From Streptomyces griseorubiginosus (lineage in GTDB: Bacteria; Actinomycetota; Actinomycetes; Streptomycetales; Streptomycetaceae): a stretch of 64,000 bases of DNA. This document shows positions 45,145 through 52,201 of the stretch, in pieces. Position 1 is the stretch's first letter, and each line of letters opens with the position of its first letter. Location of the stretch: NCBI RefSeq assembly GCF_001514195.1, contig NZ_KQ948734.1:933051-997050 (forward strand), given 5' to 3'. The position numbers and the translations under genes are program-made. The notes beneath the pieces are model-generated. The model saw only the letters and a program-made list of their open reading frames with translations. It did no database searches and was not told where the DNA came from.

Positions 45145-45344
45145 CCTCGGCTGACTCCAGCCCCGGCCCGTACGGGCTTGCCGTAAGCGAACGCTGATCG
45201 GCTCCAGCGAAGACGTGACCGTTCCCTCCCCACCTGATCACGGGTGCGACTTCTGGGGCGCACGACTCTTTGGCTTCACGATCGAATGTACGCGCAGTTC
45301 TTTGCCGCGCGCTGCAAGTAACCGTAGATCGAGGGTTGTTGATC

Positions 45345-45393
45345 GGTGACGGGGGATGACGCGTCCACGCCTGACCCGTCATGCCCCGTCACC
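45345..45393. promoter_or_regulatory. 49-bp inverted repeat in the divergent region of the element
   Basis: GGTGACGGGGGATGACG at 45345-45361 and CGTCATGCCCCGTCACC at 45377-45393 form 17-bp arms with one mismatch. It lies between the HTH/TPR regulator and the Prim-Pol-like gene, so it is a candidate operator, promoter element or attenuating hairpin. Confidence 0.6.
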
Positions 45394-45486
45394 TCTCGTC
45401 ATCTGCCCTGGCCAGGGTGGTGACGCCGAGCCTGGACCCAGGGCGGCATTGCGGCCGCAACCGAGTCTCGACCGAGGTGAGTTGAC

Positions 45487-46047
45487 GTGCAGAGGATGAC
45501 CAGAAGGGGCATCGAGTGGCTGTCGGCAGCAGCGGACAACCCCGCTGAGTGCCAGCAGATTTGGGCGGACGATCCCCGGATGCCCTGCCTGCTACCGACC
45601 GGCCGCTACTTCGACGTGCTGAGCGTGGAACAGCGCCTCGGGATGGAGATGTATGACCGCCTTCTTCGGAGCGCGATGCCGTTCGGACCGACGGTCGTCG
45701 ACCGCAAGGCACAGCGAGTCGGGTTCTTCCTCTGCTCGCGGAGCCGCGAGACTTTCACGCACTACCTCGAACGCGAAACGTCGTCGCCACCGCCGTACCG
45801 GTACCTGAGCCACGACTGTGCCGTCGTCGTACCGGGCCCCATCCCGCTGTCCGATGACCGCTATCAGTGGCTCCGCGCACCAACCCGCCGACCGGAAGCC
45901 AACCCGCTACGCCCCGTCGCTCTCGCCACCGCGCTCGTCGCCTCCGCGGAACTCCTGGCAAGGATCGACCGCTTCGACGAGCAGTACCCGACGCCGTACG
46001 CGGCGGTCGCCGCGCTTCCCGAGGAGACGAGCACGGATGCCGACTGA
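45487..46047 (+). CDS. Prim-Pol-like (bifunctional primase/polymerase N-terminal) protein
   Basis: The predicted protein has 186 residues. Its sequence (GIEWLSAAADNPAECQQIWADDPRMPCLLPTGRYFDVLSVEQ, later VVPGPIPLSDDRYQWLRAP) follows the pattern of the small streptomycete proteins annotated as bifunctional DNA primase/polymerase N-terminal domain. The acidic metal ligands of true AEP polymerases are not obvious, so enzymatic activity is doubtful. The GTG at 45487 follows GAGGTGAG; ATG 45496 is possible. It overlaps the next gene by 11 bp. Confidence 0.68.
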   Translation: MQRMTRRGIEWLSAAADNPAECQQIWADDPRMPCLLPTGRYFDVLSVEQRLGMEMYDRLLRSAMPFGPTVVDRKAQRVGFFLCSRSRETFTHYLERETSSPPPYRYLSHDCAVVVPGPIPLSDDRYQWLRAPTRRPEANPLRPVALATALVASAELLARIDRFDEQYPTPYAAVAALPEETSTDAD

Positions 46048-46357
46048 GCCGACCGACGGGCGTGACGCTGCTGCGTGGTCGCCTCTCGACAGTGACGGTT
46101 GGTACGCGGCCCGAAACGCGACCACCGCACTGCGAGACGTCCTCGTTCGCGCCGGCCTGGAGAAAGACTTCCCCTACCTGCGCGCGGACTTGAACGCCTT
46201 CGGGCACGGCCTCGTCGAACTGGGGCGAGTGTCTCCCGCCACGGCCGAGCGCGTTGCAGAACTCCTGCGCCTGGCACTCGCGAGCGGCTTCGGCCGAGAC
46301 CGTAACGACGACGGTGATGAACCGACCGTCGCCGAAGAACATCAGGGAAGGGCCTGA
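46037..46357 (+). CDS. Hypothetical 106-aa protein, first of a tandem pair
   Basis: The predicted protein has 106 residues with no known domain. The middle and C-terminal parts (ALRDVLVRAGLEKDFPYLRADLNAFGHGLVELGRVSPATAERVAELL) resemble the next gene product, in particular the D-x-N-x-F-G-x-G-L-V-x-L-G motif. The start overlaps the Prim-Pol-like gene by 11 bp, which indicates one operon. It is probably soluble and helical; function is unknown. Confidence 0.7.
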   Translation: MPTEPTDGRDAAAWSPLDSDGWYAARNATTALRDVLVRAGLEKDFPYLRADLNAFGHGLVELGRVSPATAERVAELLRLALASGFGRDRNDDGDEPTVAEEHQGRA

Positions 46358-46361
46358 CATC

Positions 46362-46682
46362 ATGACCGACCGGCGCGGAGTAGTGGCCAAGCGAGCGGAG
46401 AACCTGTCGCCGAGCGTGCCCTACGTACGCGGCTGGAACCGGGCACGGCAAAGCGCTGGCGCATTGGCTGATCAGCTCGTGCTGCTCGCGCTGGACTCCG
46501 ACTTCCCCGGCCTGGTTGCCGACGTCAACGTTTTCGGTGACGGGCTGGTGCAGCTCGGGGCCGTTCGTCCTGAGGCGGCTGAGCTGCTGGCGAGTCTGAT
46601 TGCGGCTGGTCTGAACGCGGAGTCAGGAGAGGCGATGGCAGGCATGCCTCTGCTCCCTCCTCGGGAAACGCCTGCGGCTTGA
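46362..46682 (+). CDS. Hypothetical 106-aa protein, second of a tandem pair
   Basis: The predicted protein also has 106 residues. It shares the core ADVNVFGDGLVQLGAVRPEAAELLASLI with the preceding protein, so the two are diverged tandem paralogues. The N terminus is basic and Arg-rich (TDRRGVVAKRAEN, WNRARQSAGAL). The ATG at 46362 lies 5 bp after the previous stop with AGGGAAGGG upstream. The operon of three small genes lies in the cargo half of the element; a role in its maintenance is only a guess. Confidence 0.7.
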   Translation: MTDRRGVVAKRAENLSPSVPYVRGWNRARQSAGALADQLVLLALDSDFPGLVADVNVFGDGLVQLGAVRPEAAELLASLIAAGLNAESGEAMAGMPLLPPRETPAA

Positions 46683-47143
46683 ACCGCCCGTCGGCAGTTG
46701 GTTGCCCTGCCGCTCGGCCGGGACCGGCGCCCCAGCGCCGCAGCCCGGACGAACGGCAGGCCGACACCCTCGGTTAAGAATCACCCCATCCTGTGGTACG
46801 GCTACCCCTGGGCGGAATTGCGAATGGGCGGGTGGCGCTGACCTGGGGCTTCTTTAGCGGCGGGGGCGGCTCGTCTGTCACTGTCGGTCGCCATTGGTCG
46901 GCCTCGGGCGGCCTCGCACGGCCCCAGGGACGGCCCGGCCCAACATGTTCATTCGGGGGCGACATTGCCCAGCGAACGTCCGGGTTCTGATAAGACAAGC
47001 CACCTCTGAAGCCACGCTCACGGTATCGGAGCGCATTCCGGCGCCGGCTGCGTCAGCACCCGAAGGTGCAGCTGAATGATTTAAGCGACCAGGTACGCCT
47101 GGCGCTCGTCGTCACGGGCGTCTCCCTGTTCGAACCTCTCGAC
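46683..47143. other. Non-coding stretch before the restriction operon's 3' end
   Basis: This 461-bp stretch separates the small-gene operon from the convergent metalloprotease gene. It contains GC-rich segments such as CGGCGCCCCAGCGCCGC, which could form weak hairpins, but no clear gene, tRNA or repeat boundary was recognised. It may mark where the restriction module was inserted. Confidence 0.4.
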
Positions 47144-47869
47144 TTACGCCCAGTCCTCATCCGCCAGGGGTGCCTCGTTCAGTTCGTCACGTCGGGCCCG
47201 CCAGTCGGGCAGGAACTGGTCCATCAGGGAGACAAAACGCTCACCGTGCCCGCGTTCCAGCAGGTGAATCAGCTCGTGCACGACAACGTACTCCAGGCAC
47301 CGGGGGTTCTTCTTGGCGAGCTCGAGGTTGAGCCAGATGGTGCGCGCATCGGTGACGCACGAGCCCCACTTCGTCTTCATGCGACGTACGACGAATCTTT
47401 CGGCTTCGACACCGATGACTGGTTCCCATTTCGCGAGCAGATCGGGCACCGCTGCCTTGAGCTGACGGCGGTACCAACGATCCAAGGCTGCTTTGCGCGT
47501 GTCTGGATCGGATCCTTTCGGCGTGACTACCCAGAGCGTATTGCCCCTAGGGGCAACGCTGTAGTTGCCGCTCGTACGCGAGGCATCTAGGCGGTAGCGC
47601 TGCCCCCAGACGTAGTGGGTCTCTCCGGAAAGCATCTCGCGCTTGGTCTGTCGCGCAGCATTCTGGAGTTGCTCGCGCTGGCGTTTGATCCAGGGGAGCC
47701 GCTGCACGACTGCGAGCCGGATGGTGTCCTCGTCTGTGCGGTCGGGCGCTGCCACTCGCACGCGGCCGACTGGTGGGTAGACCGAGATGTGCAGGTGCTT
47801 GATGTTCTTGTAGACGACGTCGACGCCAAGGCCTGCGATTGTCAGGGAGGCGCTAGCGGTACTCATCAT
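47144..47869 (-). CDS. YgjP/SprT-type zinc metallopeptidase at the end of the hsd operon
   Basis: The predicted protein has 241 residues. It belongs to the YgjP (DUF45) metallopeptidase group: an N-terminal beta region (LHISVYPPVGRVRVAAP), a linker MKTKWGSCVTDARTIWLNLEL with the family W-G-S-C signature, and the zinc motif H-E-x-x-H in VVHELIHLLERGHGERF. It overlaps the 3' end of hsdR by 17 bp and is therefore cotranscribed with the type I restriction genes. Such protease genes recur beside type I systems, but their target and role are not established. Confidence 0.9.
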   Translation of the reverse strand: MMSTASASLTIAGLGVDVVYKNIKHLHISVYPPVGRVRVAAPDRTDEDTIRLAVVQRLPWIKRQREQLQNAARQTKREMLSGETHYVWGQRYRLDASRTSGNYSVAPRGNTLWVVTPKGSDPDTRKAALDRWYRRQLKAAVPDLLAKWEPVIGVEAERFVVRRMKTKWGSCVTDARTIWLNLELAKKNPRCLEYVVVHELIHLLERGHGERFVSLMDQFLPDWRARRDELNEAPLADEDWA

Positions 47870-50800
47870 GTTCCTTGAGCTGAGCGATGAGTTGCCTGAT
47901 CATCTGGCCGTCAATGGTGTCGGGAAGCACCCGGTGAAGCGCCCGAGCCAACGCCCGTTCCTTTATGGGGCTGCTTGCCCAGCCGTGTTCCTTAACGCTC
48001 TGGATGATGCCGTGGACGTTCTCAAGATTGATCTCGATTTCGGACGGCCATGCGAAATCGACGAGCGCACGACGAGCGGGCGTACTCGCCCAGTCCGGAT
48101 ACGTGACGCCGGGCTCCGACTCGCCTTTCCCGACCTTCTCCGCATGCTCAAGGAGTTTGGCGAGGTAGTCGGCGTAATCGATCGCCTCTTCGCGTCGCTG
48201 CTCTATGATGGCATCGAGCAGCTGCGACATACGATCGTAATACTTCGGGTTCATGGCCCGCTCGTCGACGATTGTCTTGCGCACGTTGTTGATGATTGTC
48301 TCAGCGACTGCCTCGGGGGTGCCCTTGATTCGCCCAGGAAGAGTGTCGATGGCCGCGGCTCCACGCTCGACGATCAGCTGGACGAGACCCTTGTCGAAAG
48401 TGGCCACATGCTCGACCGGGTCTGCCTGGATATAGGTGTCCAGGAGCGAGCGCATGCCCGCCTCGAACTGCTTAATGTCGATGTTCTCGCCGGCGCCGAC
48501 CTCAACCTCGTTCTTCACGGCGACGTAGTGGGCGACACCGTCCTTGATTGCCTTGGCTTCAGCGGCACTGTAGCCAGCGCGTTCCATGTCATTGGCGAGT
48601 GCCCCGTAGGTTCGGACGAGAGCTGCCACGGACTTGTAGAGCTCCACGCGCTTGGGCTCGTTGGCCTTGATCTTGTCGGCGTCACCAGGAACGGCCGAGA
48701 CGAAGTAGTGCTGGTACTCGAGCGTGCCCTTGGGCGGGGCAACAGGCTCACAGAGCGCTCGGACCTTCTCCAAGGCTTCGTCGAGGTCCTCGCGTTCCTG
48801 GTGGATGCGGTCTTCGAGCAGGCCCTCGATGTCTTCCTCGGCGTACCCGTCGAGCGCTTCGGAGGTGTAGTCGGTAATGGCCTTGTCAAGGGAATTGAAG
48901 AGGTCGCGGTAGTCGATGACGTAGCCGTAGGTCTTATCGTCGCCATCCAGCCGGTTGACACGGCAGATGGCCTGGAACAGGCCATGGTCGCGCATCTTCT
49001 TGTCGATGTAGAGATAGGAGGCGCTCGGGGCGTCGAAGCCGGTGAGCAGTTTATCGACGACGATGAGCAGCCGCATCTGGCCGGGCTCTTCGACGAAGCG
49101 ACGCTTGACGTCCTTCTCAAATTCATCAATCCGCAGCACTGCATTGTCGGCCGGCTCGTCGAAGTAGTCGGCCAGCATCTGCCTATAGATGCCGTACTTG
49201 CGGAGCGCCTCGTTGTCACCCTCACCGGCGTCTTCCTTGGAGATCGCGGTGGCGCTGGGTACGTAGCTGGAGACGATGGCGACCTTGCCCGTGAAGCCTG
49301 CCTGCACGAAGAGCTCGTAGAACTTGCAAGCCTGGTACACGCTGTCGCCGATCAGCATGGCGTTGCCGCGGCCGGAGATCAGGCGCGGCTCGCGCTCGAA
49401 GTCCATGAGGATGTCCTGCACGAGCATCTCGGCACGGGACTTGGCCGAGACAACCTTTTGCATCGTGCCCCACTTTTTCTTGAGGCGCGCTTTGGAAAGA
49501 TCTGTGAGGCCCTTGGTTTTGAGGTCAAACCACTTATCGACCTGGGCAGCCCCCTTGAGCTCCTGGTCGACGTTGCGGGCTTCGTAGCGAAGGTCTAGCA
49601 CGACGCCGTCGCGGACGGCCTCATCGAACCTGTAGGTATGGATAAACGAACCGAAGGTCTCAATGCTTGTTGTCTTATCGGCCTTGAGTAGCGGCGTACC
49701 CGTGAACCCAATGAACATTGCCCCCGGGAGGAGCTGCTTCATGGCGTGGTGCATCTTGCCGCTCTGGGTTCGGTGCGCCTCATCAACGAAAACGAATAGG
49801 TTTCCTTTGGCTCTGAAATCGGCGGGGATTGTCGCGCTCAGTTCCTTAATGAAGTCGTCAGCATCAGAGTCACGCGTTGAGTCGTCGTCCGAACCACGGA
49901 ACTTATGAACCAGCGAGCACATGAGCCATGGGAGGCTCTGATTGAGGAGAGTGATCATCTCCGCACCGGAGCGCGAGCGGGTGATCTTCTCGTTGACGCC
50001 GCCAAACACCTTCTCGATCTGCTCGTCGAGCTCCGTGCGGTCAGTGATGATGAGTACGCGGGGGTCGGTCTGATTCTCTTGAATCCACTTCGCAAGCCAG
50101 ACCATGGTCAGGCTCTTGCCCGAGCCTTGGGTGTGCCAGATGATGCCACCCTCGCGGGAGCGGATACGCTCCTGCGCTGCCTTGATGCCGAAGAACTGGT
50201 TGTGACGAGCGATCTTCTTCACGCCAGAGTCGAAGACGATGAAGTCATGAACGAGTTCTAGGAATCGTTCCTTGGAGCACATCTGAATGAGTGAGCGGTC
50301 GAGCGGGTTCGGCTCCTCCCCCGCCTCTTTCCACTCCAGCCAATACTTCTCCGGCGTCTCGATGACGCCGTAGCGCAGGCCCTCCACATCGTTACCGGCG
50401 AACAACAGCTGTACCGTCGTGAAGAACGGCCGCACGAAGTGTTGCTTCTGGTTGCCGATGTTCTGGCGGATGCCCTCGCCAGCACTGACGTATGAGCGCT
50501 TCAGCTCGATCACGCCGAGGGCGATGCCGTTGATGTAGAGCACGATGTCGGGACGCTTGGTGTGCTGACCCCTGATCGTGACTTCTTCAGCGACGAGGAA
50601 GTGATTCGCGTCCGGCTTACGCCAGTCGATGAGCCAGACGGTCTCGAAGTTCTGGCCGACATCGCGCTTGACCTTCACGCCGTAGCGCAACAGGTCGTAG
50701 ACTTTACGATTGCTGTCGTACAGCGACTGGCCGGCACCGAGTGAGCTAGCGGTCAGCAGCTGCTGAATGGCCCGCCCGACAATCTCCTCGTCATAGATCG

Positions 50801-50972
50801 GCTCTCCGTCAGTACCTCGGCGCGCCAATAGGATTTGACGAAGCAGTGCCTCGTCAATGTTGGTGTTGTCCTGGTCCTCAAGATTGCCGCCGTATTCATA
50901 CTTCAGGCGGTCCCGAAACAGTGCAACGACGCGGTTCTGAGTCACTCGTTCGTTCTGCCCAACGGCGCTCAT
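47853..50972 (-). CDS. hsdR: Type I restriction enzyme, R subunit (HsdR)
   Basis: The predicted protein has 1039 residues. The N-terminal nuclease domain has the D...E-x-K site in PDIVLYINGIALGVIELKRS, followed by the SF2 helicase motor with motif I HTQGSGKSLTM, DEAH box FVDEAHRTQSG, FIGFTGTPL, and motif VI-like DHGLFQAICRVNRLDG. HsdR translocates DNA from an unmodified target and cleaves it at a distance. The ATG at 50972 overlaps the hsdS stop by four bases. It works with HsdM and HsdS as the R2M2S complex. Codon use is less GC-extreme than in the chromosomal genes. Confidence 0.96.
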   Translation of the reverse strand: MSAVGQNERVTQNRVVALFRDRLKYEYGGNLEDQDNTNIDEALLRQILLARRGTDGEPIYDEEIVGRAIQQLLTASSLGAGQSLYDSNRKVYDLLRYGVKVKRDVGQNFETVWLIDWRKPDANHFLVAEEVTIRGQHTKRPDIVLYINGIALGVIELKRSYVSAGEGIRQNIGNQKQHFVRPFFTTVQLLFAGNDVEGLRYGVIETPEKYWLEWKEAGEEPNPLDRSLIQMCSKERFLELVHDFIVFDSGVKKIARHNQFFGIKAAQERIRSREGGIIWHTQGSGKSLTMVWLAKWIQENQTDPRVLIITDRTELDEQIEKVFGGVNEKITRSRSGAEMITLLNQSLPWLMCSLVHKFRGSDDDSTRDSDADDFIKELSATIPADFRAKGNLFVFVDEAHRTQSGKMHHAMKQLLPGAMFIGFTGTPLLKADKTTSIETFGSFIHTYRFDEAVRDGVVLDLRYEARNVDQELKGAAQVDKWFDLKTKGLTDLSKARLKKKWGTMQKVVSAKSRAEMLVQDILMDFEREPRLISGRGNAMLIGDSVYQACKFYELFVQAGFTGKVAIVSSYVPSATAISKEDAGEGDNEALRKYGIYRQMLADYFDEPADNAVLRIDEFEKDVKRRFVEEPGQMRLLIVVDKLLTGFDAPSASYLYIDKKMRDHGLFQAICRVNRLDGDDKTYGYVIDYRDLFNSLDKAITDYTSEALDGYAEEDIEGLLEDRIHQEREDLDEALEKVRALCEPVAPPKGTLEYQHYFVSAVPGDADKIKANEPKRVELYKSVAALVRTYGALANDMERAGYSAAEAKAIKDGVAHYVAVKNEVEVGAGENIDIKQFEAGMRSLLDTYIQADPVEHVATFDKGLVQLIVERGAAAIDTLPGRIKGTPEAVAETIINNVRKTIVDERAMNPKYYDRMSQLLDAIIEQRREEAIDYADYLAKLLEHAEKVGKGESEPGVTYPDWASTPARRALVDFAWPSEIEINLENVHGIIQSVKEHGWASSPIKERALARALHRVLPDTIDGQMIRQLIAQLKEHDEYR

Positions 50973-52201
50973 GAGGCGGCCTCCAAAGGCAGGCGGGTTC
51001 GGCCAGTGAGCAACTCCTGCATCATGCCGATCTTGACAGCTTGAGCGGAATCGAGACGACGCTCAAGCGCAGCAAGTTCGGCATCTACATCCGCCAGGAC
51101 TGCGACGACCGCTGCTTGCTCATCTGTACTCGGAACGAGCACCCTGACCCGCCCCAAGGACCCGCCGTTGGTGAGTGCTCGCGTCGTGTACGACGCCGTG
51201 GCGATCACCTGCTTACGCACGGAGGGAAGCTGGAATTGATAGGCAAGGAAGGTGGTGTTAACCGGTGCAATGGGGCGGCCTCGAAGTACGAACCCGCTGA
51301 ACACTGCGTTGGGGATGTCGTCTACGAGAACCCCCGCCGTGCCGATCTCCTCGACGCTTTCTGACGTCCGAGTGAAAAACATGTCGCCGCGCCGCGCCGC
51401 GAACCGGCCGATCTCCTCCCGGCTCAAACTGACGAGCCCCGTAACCCGCGCGGCAGTAATAACAGGCGATCGCATCACGTCCATGAAGTTGACGATGGGG
51501 GTTCCATGGCCGAAGAACTGGCTCGCTTTGTTCAGGCCGTTCTTGAACTCCAAGAGGTCTGACACAAGCAGTTCCTTCCACGGATCGCTGAAGCCCGGGA
51601 GGCGGGTGCGACCGGTGAAAATCTCCTGCATCAAGCCCTGCTTGATGTCGCGCTTCTTCGCGATCAGCGCCTCAAGGGCCCAAATGTATTCGTCCGCGTC
51701 CTTCAGCGCTCCAGCGATCGCTGACTGCTCGATGTGTCCCGGAACTACCAGCGGAAACGGGACCAATTTCTCTAGGTTGAGGTTGGCCTGTGCATTCTGG
51801 GTGGCAATGGATTCGAGCTGCTTCTTCTTCGCGGCAAGTGCATACTGCAACCAGTCCTGATTCACGCCGAAATGCGGGCGGAGCGCGACGAGACTGTCAG
51901 GGCAAGCGCACGCGAAATCAGCGGTTCCCATATCTCCGACGTTTGCGGCGATCGTCATGAACAGCGTGCGAGCGGGAAAGAGTTTACTCACCCGCAGCCC
52001 ATGCTCATTGAGTGTCTGTGAATATGACCGAATTACGCCATGGCCATTTCGAACGTCGCCGGTCTGGATGAACGGAAAGGGCCCACCGAAGTACCTCGGA
52101 TCGTTCCTGGGTCGAGCACTGAACTTGCCACGTTCCAGGTCAGCGAGTTTTCCAAGTGTGATCACCGCCCATCCCTGTGGAACTCGAATATCGGCGCTCA
52201 C
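50969..52201 (-). CDS. hsdS: Type I restriction-modification specificity subunit (HsdS)
   Basis: The predicted protein has 410 residues with two target recognition domains. Each ends in a similar helical spacer: IAGALKDADEYIWALEALIAKKRDIKQGLMQEIFTGRTRLP in the middle and VLADVDAELAALERRLDSAQAVKIGMMQELLTGRTRLP at the end. The repeated QE-I/L-F/L-TGRTRLP motif is the internal duplication typical of HsdS. It sets the bipartite DNA target. It overlaps hsdM and hsdR by four bases each. The target sequence cannot be read from the protein. Confidence 0.95.
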   Translation of the reverse strand: MSADIRVPQGWAVITLGKLADLERGKFSARPRNDPRYFGGPFPFIQTGDVRNGHGVIRSYSQTLNEHGLRVSKLFPARTLFMTIAANVGDMGTADFACACPDSLVALRPHFGVNQDWLQYALAAKKKQLESIATQNAQANLNLEKLVPFPLVVPGHIEQSAIAGALKDADEYIWALEALIAKKRDIKQGLMQEIFTGRTRLPGFSDPWKELLVSDLLEFKNGLNKASQFFGHGTPIVNFMDVMRSPVITAARVTGLVSLSREEIGRFAARRGDMFFTRTSESVEEIGTAGVLVDDIPNAVFSGFVLRGRPIAPVNTTFLAYQFQLPSVRKQVIATASYTTRALTNGGSLGRVRVLVPSTDEQAAVVAVLADVDAELAALERRLDSAQAVKIGMMQELLTGRTRLPLEAAS

